Source of the DNA: Chloroflexota bacterium
GTDB lineage: Bacteria > Chloroflexota > Anaerolineae > Anaerolineales > Villigracilaceae
Length of the DNA stretch: 64,000 nucleotides
Assembly (NCBI GenBank): GCA_026390015.1
Contig: JAPLGS010000141.1
Location: forward strand, 37,071-101,070
Direction: 5' to 3'
In this document: positions 27,280 through 36,959 of the stretch, in pieces
Layout of the letters: every line of letters begins with the position of its first letter
Position numbering within the stretch: position 1 is the first letter of the stretch
Notes under the pieces: model-generated
The model's database searches: none
What the model was told of the DNA's origin: nothing
The model's input: the letters and a program-made list of their open reading frames with translations, nothing else
Translations under genes and position numbers: made by a program

Positions 27280-28134
27280 TTATTTAAAAGCTGATGAGGT
27301 CGCCTGATCCACAATCCAGCGTTGCAGGAAGATATAAACAAAGAAGATGGGCAGGAGAGTTAGAATGGACGCGGCGAGTACCAATCCTTGATTGGATACG
27401 TGTTGGGTTTGAAACCAAACGACCAGCAATGGAATGGTGCGTTTTTCTGGAGAAGTGAGTACGATCAATGGCCAGAGATAATCATTCCAGGTGGACATAA
27501 AAGTGAAGATGCCGAGTGAGGCGAGAGGCGGCCCCATTTGTGGAAGAATGATCTTCATGTAAATACCGAATTCAGATGCGCCGTCAATACGGGCGGCATC
27601 CATCAGCTCACCGGGCATGGCTTCAATGAATTGCTTCATCATGAAAATACCGTAAGCGTCTACGAATGCAGGAATGATGAGCGCCCAAAGGGAATCGATT
27701 AGTCCGAGTTTTACAACGAGCAGATAATTGGGAATCATGACTACTTGAAACGGAATCATGATTTGGATCAGGATGACTCCGAAGGCAAGGTCTTTTCCTT
27801 TGAAATGATATTTGGCAAATATATATCCCGCGAAGGAACTGGTGAACAAGGTGATGACCACGCGTGAAAGGGAGACGAAAATGCTGTTGAATAGATTTTG
27901 TACCAGCGGAATTTTTTCGTCTGTTAGGATGGTGATGTAATGCTTGAGCGTGGGTTCCTTGGGGAAAAAATCTGGCGGGGTCTGGCGCAGCTCTGCTTCA
28001 TTTTTTAGGGAAGAGACAATAATATAGAAGAACGGCAGAAGTGTTGCGACAAGTCCTATGATAAGGATTATGTAAGCGCCAGATTTGCCGAGAACAAAGC
28101 CAACGGAGTTTTTTTTTGGTATTCCGATTGTCAT
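27280..28134 (-). CDS. Carbohydrate ABC transporter permease (MalG-type)
   Basis: 284 residues with six membrane helices. The binding-protein-dependent permease signature EAA loop reads AARIDGASEFGIYMKIILPQMGP near residue 185. It pairs with the 330-aa permease one base upstream. No ATPase is encoded in the operon, as often seen for CUT1 systems that share a common MsiK/UgpC-type ATPase encoded elsewhere. Confidence 0.93.
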   Translation of the reverse strand: MTIGIPKKNSVGFVLGKSGAYIILIIGLVATLLPFFYIIVSSLKNEAELRQTPPDFFPKEPTLKHYITILTDEKIPLVQNLFNSIFVSLSRVVITLFTSSFAGYIFAKYHFKGKDLAFGVILIQIMIPFQVVMIPNYLLVVKLGLIDSLWALIIPAFVDAYGIFMMKQFIEAMPGELMDAARIDGASEFGIYMKIILPQMGPPLASLGIFTFMSTWNDYLWPLIVLTSPEKRTIPLLVVWFQTQHVSNQGLVLAASILTLLPIFFVYIFLQRWIVDQATSSAFK

Positions 28135-28135
28135 G

Positions 28136-29128
28136 TTAATACTCCCATTCCGTTCTAAGAATTCGGAATTGAGTCACTGTCAGGATCAGAATAATAATAA
28201 AGAGGATCATGGACATGGCAGAGGAAAGCCCAAGGTTGTTTGCGAAGCGAAACGCGTTTTCGTAAATACTCAAGACCATGGTTTGGGTTTGATTCTGTGG
28301 CCCGCCGCGTGTAAGTAATTGGAAGATGACAAAAACCTGAAGCGAGGAAATCACTGTCAGAACGCTGGTCAGCATCACTGTGCGGCTGAGAAGTGGAACA
28401 ACAACCAGCCAGAATTCCTGCCACAAATTCGCACCATCTACGCGAGCGGCTTCGCGCAGCGTCTTCGGGATGGATTGCAAAGCGGCGACAAAGATGACCA
28501 GGTTGTAGCCAAAGTCCTGCCAGACATGCGCGACAACAACACAGAGCATTGCCAGTGGCACACCAAGGTAAATTGTGTTTGGATCCTGCAGCCAGGATTT
28601 AGGCGGGACGAGTCCGATGGTTTTGAACATAATGCTGAGCAGTCCCCAGCCAGGCGCGTACATGTACGACCAAATAATAACAAGCGCAACAGAAGATGAA
28701 ATAGTTGGAAGAAAATAGATGGCGCGGAATAAGGTCTTGAATCTTTCGCCGATACTTTCAAGTAAAACGGCAAGCGGCAATGTGATAATCAAATTCATTG
28801 GAAGAACAAGCGCGGTGAAAAGAAATGTATTCTTCACAGCCAGCCGAAAAACCTCCGCGGGTTTGCCTGTGCCTGAGAACAACTCAATATAGTTCTTAAT
28901 ACCTACGAATGGATTCTGTCCGCCGAGGCCAAGGAACCAGCTCCCTTCGCGGATGGGGGTATAGCTGAAGAAGCTCATTATCACTGCCCAGAGGATCGGG
29001 AACAGCGTGAATAATCCCATATAAAGGAGGATGGGCACAATGCCCGTGTACGCAAAGCGGCGCTGCTTTGCCATGAGTTTGCCGCTGTCGCTGATGATTT
29101 CTTTTTTGAAGAACGTGTTAATTGCCAT
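28136..29128 (-). CDS. Carbohydrate ABC transporter permease (MalF-type)
   Basis: 330 residues with about six membrane helices. The EAA loop is AARVDGANLWQEFWLVVVP near residue 225. The N-terminal cytoplasmic tail (MAINTFFKKEII) precedes the first helix at about 28-50. It forms the CUT1-type importer with the next gene and the lipoprotein binding protein encoded 102 bases upstream. Confidence 0.93.
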   Translation of the reverse strand: MAINTFFKKEIISDSGKLMAKQRRFAYTGIVPILLYMGLFTLFPILWAVIMSFFSYTPIREGSWFLGLGGQNPFVGIKNYIELFSGTGKPAEVFRLAVKNTFLFTALVLPMNLIITLPLAVLLESIGERFKTLFRAIYFLPTISSSVALVIIWSYMYAPGWGLLSIMFKTIGLVPPKSWLQDPNTIYLGVPLAMLCVVVAHVWQDFGYNLVIFVAALQSIPKTLREAARVDGANLWQEFWLVVVPLLSRTVMLTSVLTVISSLQVFVIFQLLTRGGPQNQTQTMVLSIYENAFRFANNLGLSSAMSMILFIIILILTVTQFRILRTEWEY

Positions 29129-29153
29129 GAGTTTCTCCAGTAAGAAAAACTTT

Positions 29154-29205
29154 CACCACGGAGACACAGAGTTCTTTAATTTTCTTGCCCAGTGCCTTCG
29201 TGGTG
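29154..29205. repeat. Intercistronic inverted repeat between binding protein and permeases
   Basis: CACCACG (29154-29160) and CGTGGTG (29199-29205) flank 38 bases containing GAGACACAGAG and CCTTC. In many ABC operons a stem-loop after the binding-protein gene lowers expression of the permeases; this hairpin is placed for that. The words resemble a degenerate intergenic repeat seen in many bacterial genomes (CACCACGAAG-type), so it may also be an inserted repeat. Confidence 0.5.
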
Positions 29206-29230
29206 CATTCTTAACTAACAGATGATCAAT

Positions 29231-30541
29231 TTATTGCGCCGCGTCAACCATGGCATTGGCTGTTTCGTTGATGCTATTCGCAGCTTCTTGAGCGGTGAGA
29301 TTCCCTTGAAGCGCATTGAGGATGGTCGGATAGATTATCTCGTATGCAAGCTGATCAGGATCTGTCAGATAGCCCTGATATTGACCTGCGTCAAGCAGTG
29401 GTAAAGTGGCGGCGATGAATGGAGCAGCTTCCAACAATTTGGGATCAGCAGCAACCGCTTTCATCGCAGGGACTGTTCCTGAAGTGGAGTTGAAAGCAAG
29501 CACATTCGCCTGATTGGCGCCCAGGAATGCGGTTAACTTCCAGGCAACATCTGCATGTTTGGTGCTTTTACCTACCACGTAACCCCATCCACCCACAGAT
29601 GCGAACTTGTACTCAGAACCCATCATGGGCGGCAAAGTCACATAATCAAACTTCAAGTCTGGATAGGCGATCTTGGCATCACCCGCATACCATGAACCGA
29701 GGATACCGATCGCATTGTGGCCTTGGGCAAATGATTCGCCAGTCCATTCACTTTCAGCGTTGAAGATGATCGGGTCAACGATTTTATCAGCCTGCGCCAT
29801 ATCGATTAACTTCTGGATGGTCGCGATCGCTTCAGGTGAATTGAAATTAAAATGCTTGCCATCTTCCGCAAAGTAATTAGCACCCTGCTCAAGGATACCC
29901 GCCAGAAAATAAGTGAACAACTGGTCGCTGTTGGTAAAGTGCATACCTGCAACGGTCATCACACCATCCGAGCCAAGCGTGGTCATCTTCTTCGCGTCTG
30001 ACACGAGCGCATCCCAATTATCCCATTTGGGTGGGTAGGCAACATCAGCGGCATCAAACAAAGATTTGTTCACATATGCGCCGCCATATTCAATGTTGTA
30101 TTCAGCGGGGAAACCATATAATTTACCGTCACAAGTCTGCCCGCCTAATGGGGCGGCGTAAAATATTTCCTTCGCGGCATCCAGGGTCATCACGTCCGCG
30201 GGAACTTCCAGCAACTGTCCACCAGAAGCGTAGCGGCAGGTATATCCACCAGGGATCAAAATAACATCCGCGGTATTGCCTGCAGGCAATGAAGTCTGGA
30301 TCGTTTGAATGAAAACATCCCATGGGAAGGTTTCGTATTTAATGGATACATTTGGGTTCTGCTTCATGAATTCATCAAACATAGCCTGGTCGGCAGCGTT
30401 GAACGCAGCGGCCTGATGTCCCCATACACGAAGCTCGATCTTCTCATTGAGAACGGCGGTCGCGCCAGTATTACTGCAGGCACTCATGAGCACGGAAGCC
30501 ATAATAAGCAAGCTCAATAAAAATGTAAATTTCCTGTTCAT
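29231..30541 (-). CDS. Carbohydrate ABC transporter substrate-binding lipoprotein
   Basis: 436 residues from the ATG at 30541. The signal peptide ends in lipobox LMSAC (Cys about 22). The family 1 extracellular solute-binding fold is shown by ELRVWGHQ at the start of the mature part, AGNTADVILIPGG, and the SWYAGDAKIAYPDLKFDYVTLPPM segment with GGWGYVVGKSTKHADVAWK. It captures an oligosaccharide, probably an alpha-galactoside given the GH4 enzyme downstream. It lies 56 bases after the SIS gene and 102 bases before its permeases. Confidence 0.92.
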   Translation of the reverse strand: MNRKFTFLLSLLIMASVLMSACSNTGATAVLNEKIELRVWGHQAAAFNAADQAMFDEFMKQNPNVSIKYETFPWDVFIQTIQTSLPAGNTADVILIPGGYTCRYASGGQLLEVPADVMTLDAAKEIFYAAPLGGQTCDGKLYGFPAEYNIEYGGAYVNKSLFDAADVAYPPKWDNWDALVSDAKKMTTLGSDGVMTVAGMHFTNSDQLFTYFLAGILEQGANYFAEDGKHFNFNSPEAIATIQKLIDMAQADKIVDPIIFNAESEWTGESFAQGHNAIGILGSWYAGDAKIAYPDLKFDYVTLPPMMGSEYKFASVGGWGYVVGKSTKHADVAWKLTAFLGANQANVLAFNSTSGTVPAMKAVAADPKLLEAAPFIAATLPLLDAGQYQGYLTDPDQLAYEIIYPTILNALQGNLTAQEAANSINETANAMVDAAQ

Positions 30542-30597
30542 TTTCTTCTCCTTTGATTTAATCGCTCGATCAGTGAAAATTAGAAATATAGGCAAGA

Positions 30598-31629
30598 TTA
30601 ATTCGGACCCGCACCTCCTTGGATATTTAATTTCACAACAGCAGTTAAATTTTTTGGACTATCAGGATTTAATCCCTTCGCCAGCGAACGATAGAACGCC
30701 ATCAATTGCAAAGCAGGCAGATATAAGACACCGCGCACCTGTTCTGGGATTTGACTTATAAATGAAACCTCAGCATCTGATTCGGCTAAGGCCACGGTCT
30801 TTCCCCCGAGCGCCCGCATCTCGTTTAAGACAGCTTTTTCGTGGCTGAGATTTGACTCTGAAACCATCCCGATCACCACCGCGTTTTCATTGACCATGCT
30901 CATCGGCCCATGGCGAAACTCCATAAAATGAAATGGCTCGCTATGAGTCAAAGTCATCTCTTTCATTTTAAGATTCACTTCGCACGCCAGCCCGTAGCGA
31001 ATGCCAGAGCCGAGAAAATAGAATCGGTCAAAGGACAAGTTCTCGCCGATTTCTTTTGCGTACGATTCGTAATTACCAATTACCCAATTACCAACTTCTG
31101 GCAACTTCCCCATCGCCTCAACCAAATCCTCCCGCCCCGCCATGCGCGCGCACATCGCTGTCGCCGCCACATACATCGAAGCGAACGAACGAGTCTGCGC
31201 GACAGATTCTTCCTGCCCTTTGTCGATCAGAATATTCACATCAGCCAGACGCGAGAGCACTTCATCATAGTTGCTGATGACCACAACATCCCCGCGATTT
31301 TCCCTCTTGAATTTTTCAACAGCCTTTACCGTTTCGGTTGTTGTCCCTGAGCGGCTAATGGCAACCAGTAAAGTTTTTTGATCTGTCAAAACGGTTTGCG
31401 AATTTAACAGCAATTCGCCACCAGGCACAGCGCGGGCTGATCGTCTCGTCAATTCCTGATACATTGCCGCCGCCGAAAGTGACAGGTAAAAGGTCGAGCC
31501 GCAGCCTGTGAAAATGATCTGGGTGTAGTCACCAGCTATCGGCAAGTGCGAAGCCTTCACTACATCCAATGCCTGCGCCCAGGCCTGAGTCTGTGATTTA
31601 ATTTCGTTATAGGTGTGATGGTTGTTCAT
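30598..31629 (-). CDS. SIS-domain sugar isomerase/deaminase (AgaS/GlmS-C-like)
   Basis: 343 residues from the ATG at 31629, which overlaps the amidohydrolase stop. Two SIS domains: the first has FTGCGSTFYLS and AISRSGTTTETVKA, the second LGSGIRYGLACEVNLKMKEMTL and MEFRHGPMSMV. This layout is shared with the isomerase half of GlmS, with AgaS (galactosamine-6-P to tagatose-6-P) and with FrlB. With tagatose enzymes downstream, an AgaS-like step is attractive, but no deacetylase is seen, so the assignment to one of these is inference. Confidence 0.85.
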   Translation of the reverse strand: MNNHHTYNEIKSQTQAWAQALDVVKASHLPIAGDYTQIIFTGCGSTFYLSLSAAAMYQELTRRSARAVPGGELLLNSQTVLTDQKTLLVAISRSGTTTETVKAVEKFKRENRGDVVVISNYDEVLSRLADVNILIDKGQEESVAQTRSFASMYVAATAMCARMAGREDLVEAMGKLPEVGNWVIGNYESYAKEIGENLSFDRFYFLGSGIRYGLACEVNLKMKEMTLTHSEPFHFMEFRHGPMSMVNENAVVIGMVSESNLSHEKAVLNEMRALGGKTVALAESDAEVSFISQIPEQVRGVLYLPALQLMAFYRSLAKGLNPDSPKNLTAVVKLNIQGGAGPN

Positions 31630-32660
31630 AGAATTTTCAATACTTTCTTTGCGTTTTCGCAATAGATTTTTTTCAAGACATCCTCGGGTAGATACATGCC
31701 ATGCACATACCAGCGTCCCTGCCCAGGATTTTCACCCGTGTTGTAGTTGAAGTATTCATCGTCTGTTTCGAGGAAGCGATAAAACAAACGATATGAATCC
31801 AAATGAGGGCTGGCGTCGGTGCCAAATAAAATACGGTCTTGATATTGAATAAAAAATTTTCGCGCGGTGTAGGGTTGTCTTCCAAGTTCGCCTAGGCGCG
31901 CAGAAAAATCAATGTAATAGTTTGGACAATCCTCCAGCATCTTTCCCACCCAATCAAGGTTTTCGCCGTAACACCCTACATGCGCGCCGATGAAAATTGT
32001 GTTTGCATGGCGCTTTACAAGATTGAAAAATCCATTCATGATTTCCATGAATGCAGGAAACGGCGGACTGGTAAACGCCCAATCAGGGTTCGCACCGATC
32101 TCTTCCCAGCGTTCGTTCGTTTCATCAATCGGGTCGAAAAAAGCAACTGGGTCAGCGACATGGATCATCACAGGGAATCCTAATTCACCAGCCATTTCCC
32201 AAATTGGATTTAAGCGCGCATCATCCACTTTGACCAATTGCCCTTTATCGTCTTTGACATGCAATCCAAACGGCTTCCAGATCTTCAAGCCCTGCGCGCC
32301 CGCGTCTTTCTGGGCCTTGAGCCTGCCAGCCGCCCAATCAGCGAATCCATCGCCCATGCTTTCCCACTTCGACCAATCCACGCCGCCGAAGATTTGGAAT
32401 CGTTCTGGCGCTTTGGCTTTGAAATAATCAAGATGACGATAAAGAATATCTTCACCCCAACCGCCATCGAGGTCTACATAATGAGTCACGCCTGCTTCAT
32501 CCAACAGGTCGAGCAATTCGTTGAGCGGCTTTTTATCCCAGCCGCCGCCGAATGGTTCGCCAAGATGATCGTGCGCGTCGATGACAGGGAACTTTGGCTT
32601 ATTTACCAAAGTGGTTTTGGTCACTAATTTTGATTGCGGACGAAAGTTTTTTAGCAGCAT
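31626..32660 (-). CDS. Amidohydrolase-2 family metal-dependent hydrolase
   Basis: 344 residues. TIM-barrel hydrolase with the metal motif IDAHDHLG near residue 27, HVADPVAF, IGAHVGCYGENLDW and the distal Asp in FGTDASPHLDS. These match PF04909 (decarboxylases, lactonases and amidohydrolases). The substrate is unknown; the context suggests a sugar lactone or an amide of a sugar. It is the second gene of the operon, six bases after the regulator stop and overlapping the SIS start. Confidence 0.85.
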   Translation of the reverse strand: MLLKNFRPQSKLVTKTTLVNKPKFPVIDAHDHLGEPFGGGWDKKPLNELLDLLDEAGVTHYVDLDGGWGEDILYRHLDYFKAKAPERFQIFGGVDWSKWESMGDGFADWAAGRLKAQKDAGAQGLKIWKPFGLHVKDDKGQLVKVDDARLNPIWEMAGELGFPVMIHVADPVAFFDPIDETNERWEEIGANPDWAFTSPPFPAFMEIMNGFFNLVKRHANTIFIGAHVGCYGENLDWVGKMLEDCPNYYIDFSARLGELGRQPYTARKFFIQYQDRILFGTDASPHLDSYRLFYRFLETDDEYFNYNTGENPGQGRWYVHGMYLPEDVLKKIYCENAKKVLKIL

Positions 32661-32666
32661 AATTTA

Positions 32667-33452
32667 TTACGCCTTTATTACCTTGATGCCACGCTTCTGA
32701 ACAGCTGTGACAAATTCGTCCGATGTCTGTTCATCTGTAACAATGGTATGGATGCTTTCAACCGGAGCCAACAAGACCGCGGCGGCGCGTCCAAATTTGG
32801 TATGGTCAGCCAGAACGATGATTTCCCTGCCCACTTTTAGCACGGCGCGGTCGGTGACGGTTTCAGGAAAATAATCATGCGTTAAACCATGTTCGAGGCT
32901 GATGGCGCGCGTTCCAAGTAAAATTTTGTCTGCGCGCAATTTGGACAGAGACTGCTCAGTGATATGCCCGATGAACGAGAGTTCGCTGTTACGCAACATA
33001 CCCCCCAAACAAATGACCGAAATGCCTTCTGCGCCAGCTAGTGCATTGACCACTGCCAGCGAATTTGTAATAACTGTCAGGTTGCGGCGTCCGCGTAAGG
33101 CACGCGCAGCTTCGAGCACAGTGGTGCCTGAACTAAGAAAAACTGTTTCGCCATCCTCAACCAGTGCGGCGGCGGCTTGTCCGATGCGGTGTTTTTCGTT
33201 TGCCTGCTCACTCTCGCGCAGCAAGATGGGCAATTCGGGCGGAGCCTGCTCGACGAGAATCGCGCCGCCATGCACTCGTTTGAGTTTGCCCTGCTCAGCA
33301 AGTGACTCGAGGTCACGGCGGGCAGTTGCTTCGCTGATGGAGAATTGTTTGCAAATCTCAGCTACTGAAAGTCTTTGCTGACGGTTTAAAAGGCGCGCAA
33401 TTTGTTGCTGTCGTTCAGGGCTGGAAAGGGTTTCAAGTGACATATCAATCAT
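32667..33452 (-). CDS. DeoR/GlpR-family transcriptional regulator of the galactoside operon
   Basis: 261 residues. The N-terminal helix-turn-helix reads RLSVAEICKQFSISEATARRDLESL (residues about 27-50). It is followed by the DeoR sugar-phosphate sensor domain with VFLSSGTTVLEAARAL, and by ICLGGMLRNSELSFIGH. The family is usually a repressor released by a phosphorylated sugar; here tagatose-6-P or a related ester is the likely effector. First gene of the 14-gene operon. One copy of the CAATCAT operator word covers its own start codon, so autoregulation is likely. A start at MSLETL three codons later is possible. Confidence 0.9.
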   Translation of the reverse strand: MIDMSLETLSSPERQQQIARLLNRQQRLSVAEICKQFSISEATARRDLESLAEQGKLKRVHGGAILVEQAPPELPILLRESEQANEKHRIGQAAAALVEDGETVFLSSGTTVLEAARALRGRRNLTVITNSLAVVNALAGAEGISVICLGGMLRNSELSFIGHITEQSLSKLRADKILLGTRAISLEHGLTHDYFPETVTDRAVLKVGREIIVLADHTKFGRAAAVLLAPVESIHTIVTDEQTSDEFVTAVQKRGIKVIKA

Positions 33453-33507
33453 TTTCCTTCATAATTCAATCATAAACAATCATATTGTAATCGTATTCGA
33501 TTGAATT
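33446..33507 (-). promoter_or_regulatory. Putative DeoR operator with phased repeats
   Basis: CAATCAT occurs at 33446-33452, 33467-33473 and 33477-33483, i.e. 21 and 10 bp apart and thus on one face of the helix. In addition AATTCAATC (33463-33471) is the reverse complement of GATTGAATT (33499-33507). This cluster covers the start and upstream region of the regulator gene. Repeated short words with helical phasing are typical of DeoR-family operators. Confidence 0.6.
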
Positions 33508-33755
33508 GCAAGGGCGAAATATAAAAAACAGAATTCTCATTATAGTTTTAATCAATCCGCAGATGACGCAGAAAAAGCGCACTACCGCAAAAGTCACTTG
33601 GCTGGTATTCTCAAAGTTGGAAATTCCGCAACGCGAATGGCGCTAAAGGAGCGAATGGTGCAAAAATGAAAAATTCGCGCTTTTGTGAAATATCCGTCCG
33701 ATAGCTCCAAAAAATTGGCGGATGTGCCACGCAGTCAGCACAAGGAGAATTACCT
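33508..33755. other. Gene-free gap before the ABC exporter
   Basis: No gene is supported. The only structure noted is GCGAATGG twice (33634-33641 and 33652-33659). It should carry the promoter of the exporter gene, but I cannot point to confident boxes. Confidence 0.4.
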
Positions 33756-35522
33756 TTGAAACCACTTCAACTGATCTTTACGTATGCAAAAAAATATAAA
33801 AGTTCTTTGACGATTACTGCAATCAGCATGTTATTACTGGTTGGAGCGCAGCTGCTCCTTCCGTGGATCGTCAAACTTCTGGTGGCGGCTGTCACCGCGC
33901 CAGATGCGACAATGGATGTGATGGGACTGGTGCGCCAGTTGACCATTATTGTGCTGATCGTTTATGTCAGCCGCGCGGGGTTGCAATTCCTGCGTTCTTA
34001 TCTGGCACATCTGGCCGGATGGGGCGTGGTTGCTGACGTGCGGAAATATATTTACGAGCACATGCAGCGCCTTTCACTTCGTTATTACGAAGACAAACAA
34101 GTCGGACAGTTGATGTCGCGTGTGATCAATGACACCGAGTTATTTGAGCAACTCATCTCGCATGCCCTGCCCGATATCATTGTGAATGCCATTACGTTTA
34201 TTGGTGTGACTGCGGTGTTGTTGAGTCTCAACTGGCAACTGACACTTCTCAGCACCATTCCGATACCGTTGGTTCTATTGTCTTTGCAGATCTACGCCAA
34301 AAGAGTTCGGCCTGCATTCCGTTACCGCCAGAAAGAACTTGGTGATTTGAATGCCATGCTCAACGATAACCTGTCTGGCATCCGTGAGATCAAGGCTTTT
34401 ACCCGCGAAGCACAGGAAGCCGTTCGTATTGACGAGCGTATAGATAGTTACTACCGATCCAATTTACGCGCGCTGAAACTAATGGCCACCTTTCAACCTT
34501 TCGTGGAATTCACTTCTTCCTTAGGAACATTGATCGTGATCTTCTTTGGTGGACGTTTGACCCTGCAAGGTATTCTTCCGGTCGCTGACCTGGTTGCTTT
34601 TTTTCTGTATCTTGAGATGTTCTATGCACCGGTGCGGAATCTGTCCAATGCGTGGGAGGCCATCCAAAGTTCGCTGGCGGGAGCGGATCGTGTGTCGGGA
34701 TTAATGGCCGAAGATGAAGAGCCGCACAATTCCCCTGATGCGGTGGCAATTACCAGTCAAGTGCGAGGCGAGATCGTTTTCCGAAATGTAGATTTCGCAT
34801 ACACGCCCGAGAGTCTTGTTTTGGAAAATATCAGCCTCGACATCCCAGCGCGATCAGTCATCGCGTTGGTGGGACCAACAGGCGTTGGAAAATCCACGCT
34901 GGTTGGTTTGATCCCGCGTTTTTACGATGTGACCAAAGGTACGATTACGCTCGATGGTCGGGATATTCAGGAATACAAAATGGATGATCTGCGTCAACAG
35001 ATCAGCATCGTGCTGCAGGATGTGTTTCTTTTTTATGGCACTGTGCGTGAAAATATATTGTTCGGGCGAACCGACGCGACCGAAGCTGAAGTGATCGCGG
35101 CAGCGCAGACGGCTAACGCGCACTCGTTTATCACGCAACTGCCCGATGGTTACGATACATTGATCGGGGAGCGCGGCGTTAAACTTTCAGGTGGACAGAA
35201 ACAACGTCTGGCTGTGGCGCGTGCGGTGCTAAAGGATGCGCCGATTTTAATTTTGGATGAGGCTACTTCGTCCGTGGATACGGAGACGGAGATGCTTATC
35301 CAGCAAGCATTGGAGCGGCTGATGAAAGGACGGACTACGATCATTATTGCGCATCGCCTTTCTACTGTGCGCAATGCTGACAAGATCGTGGTACTGGACG
35401 ATAGATCAATCTGCGAGATGGGCACACATACCGACTTGATGAAGCTGGAGGACGGATTGTATCGCCGATTGTATTCGGTGCAGCGCGACTTGCAGCCAGT
35501 TATGTTATTCGGAGTGAACTAA
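33756..35522 (+). CDS. ABC exporter with fused membrane and ATPase domains (MsbA/LmrA-like)
   Basis: 588 residues. TTG start decided by a strong AAGGAGAA six bases upstream. Residues 1-310 form a six-helix type IV exporter domain; residues 335-575 form the ATPase with Walker A GPTGVGKST near 371, Q-loop SIVLQDVFLF, signature LSGGQKQR near 475, Walker B ILILDEATSS and switch His in IIAHRLST. As a half-transporter it should work as a homodimer, exporting lipids, peptides or drugs; the substrate is unknown. Single gene, facing the TldE gene. Confidence 0.93.
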   Translation: MKPLQLIFTYAKKYKSSLTITAISMLLLVGAQLLLPWIVKLLVAAVTAPDATMDVMGLVRQLTIIVLIVYVSRAGLQFLRSYLAHLAGWGVVADVRKYIYEHMQRLSLRYYEDKQVGQLMSRVINDTELFEQLISHALPDIIVNAITFIGVTAVLLSLNWQLTLLSTIPIPLVLLSLQIYAKRVRPAFRYRQKELGDLNAMLNDNLSGIREIKAFTREAQEAVRIDERIDSYYRSNLRALKLMATFQPFVEFTSSLGTLIVIFFGGRLTLQGILPVADLVAFFLYLEMFYAPVRNLSNAWEAIQSSLAGADRVSGLMAEDEEPHNSPDAVAITSQVRGEIVFRNVDFAYTPESLVLENISLDIPARSVIALVGPTGVGKSTLVGLIPRFYDVTKGTITLDGRDIQEYKMDDLRQQISIVLQDVFLFYGTVRENILFGRTDATEAEVIAAAQTANAHSFITQLPDGYDTLIGERGVKLSGGQKQRLAVARAVLKDAPILILDEATSSVDTETEMLIQQALERLMKGRTTIIIAHRLSTVRNADKIVVLDDRSICEMGTHTDLMKLEDGLYRRLYSVQRDLQPVMLFGVN

Positions 35523-35571
35523 ATTTCCTTCAACTGCAAGGTGAGAGAGTCCCATCACGGAACCGTAATTT

Positions 35572-36957
35572 CTAATAGGACGAGTTGGAATGTGAGATAT
35601 CCAGATCATTGACTTGGATGAATATGGGCACAATCAGCGCTGTGGGATTGCGTGAGCCATAACTCTGGGATGTATTGTTGATGGTTTGTGACTTTGACAT
35701 CCATGCCACCTTATCACCAAAGATGTCAAGTAAACTTTGAGTGACGCGCACATTGTAGGGGACAACCACTGAACCATCCTTCTTAAGCAAGAGCGCGCCA
35801 AAGCGTGAGCTCGCAGTGACCAATCCCTTGGATGGATTGACCAAATTCATGTAATGCAGAAAGGGGATATAAAGAATGTCATTCTCACGCGGCATCGCCA
35901 CCAATTCTTCCAGCGTAGTTACCTCTTTATCGCCGCCGCTTAGCACAAGACTCTTGTGCATCACTGTGTGGCCAGTAGGTTGTGCTCCATATTCATCTGC
36001 ATCATCCTGACTCCAGGTAAAGCATTTGAATACACCATTTTCAAAAATGGGGAATGAACTTCGCGGCATGCCCATCAGGTCTCGCTGGAACGGGAAGGTA
36101 TCCAGACAGGCGGGGTCATCGGTGAGGTTGAATTTGTCCGAGAAGACTTTTGTTCCAACTTGTTCTTCACTGATAAAGGAAAATCCACGCTTCATGGAGC
36201 CGCCGCTGAAACCAATCCAATTCATTATGCTGAGCAAATCACCGGATGCGGCTGGGCCGAAGACGATGTCATACTTCCCAAGCGGGATTTGCTGCGGGGC
36301 ATCGTTTTGATAATGTTCCATTAGGTATGAAAGATCACGATGCAATGCGGTTGGATTTAAGTCCGACTTTTTCTGTGCGGACTGTTCGGCGATCACTTCC
36401 CACTTGAGCATGGAATGAGACAGGACAATACTGATTTGCGCATCCGATGTTTTAAAGTATTGCGTGTGTTCTGAACGGGTGTTGATCTGCGCGATGGTGT
36501 TCGCACCACAGGAAAAAATACCGGAGAGTTTAATGTCGTCAGTTTCAAGTCCTGCCACAGCTTTATTGAAATACTCAAGTCGCTCTTCGTTGCTGAGTGT
36601 CGCCAATGAAGAGTCAAATCCGTTTTCGTCAACAAAAGAATCCTTGAATGTTGGGACCGTGGTTTGATAGCTTAGCGGCGTGGCGTGCTTCACCATTTCA
36701 GCGGTGATATCCACGCCTTGCTTCATCTCATCCAGGTTTTTCAGATCAGTGATCAGTTCGTAGGAGGCGCGTCTTCTATCATCATAAGCTGTGATCTCCA
36801 AACGGATCAAATGCTCGTTGGTATTCAGTGAAATCGCTGAGTTGGCAAAGCGCATCAGGTAGCTGTCTTCTTCGTGATAGAAGAAAGTCGCTTCGATGTT
36901 TTTTTTGAGGGCATAGTCGCGTAGGTCACGCAGGGCTTGTAAGATTTGGTCCTTCAT
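35572..36957 (-). CDS. tldE: TldE/PmbA-family metalloprotease partner
   Basis: 461 residues. It matches the TldD/PmbA fold but lacks the HExxxH zinc motif, as expected for the TldE subunit, which supports the active TldD subunit in unfolding and degrading peptides. Family blocks are NEHLIRLEITAYDDRRRA, VFGPAASGDLLSIMNW, the RDLMGMPRSSFPIFENGVF segment and FLHYMNLVNPSKGLVTASSRFG. It begins two bases after the TldD stop. In other bacteria the pair processes ribosomally made peptides (microcin B17) and antitoxin CcdA. Confidence 0.88.
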   Translation of the reverse strand: MKDQILQALRDLRDYALKKNIEATFFYHEEDSYLMRFANSAISLNTNEHLIRLEITAYDDRRRASYELITDLKNLDEMKQGVDITAEMVKHATPLSYQTTVPTFKDSFVDENGFDSSLATLSNEERLEYFNKAVAGLETDDIKLSGIFSCGANTIAQINTRSEHTQYFKTSDAQISIVLSHSMLKWEVIAEQSAQKKSDLNPTALHRDLSYLMEHYQNDAPQQIPLGKYDIVFGPAASGDLLSIMNWIGFSGGSMKRGFSFISEEQVGTKVFSDKFNLTDDPACLDTFPFQRDLMGMPRSSFPIFENGVFKCFTWSQDDADEYGAQPTGHTVMHKSLVLSGGDKEVTTLEELVAMPRENDILYIPFLHYMNLVNPSKGLVTASSRFGALLLKKDGSVVVPYNVRVTQSLLDIFGDKVAWMSKSQTINNTSQSYGSRNPTALIVPIFIQVNDLDISHSNSSY

Positions 36958-36959
36958 GG

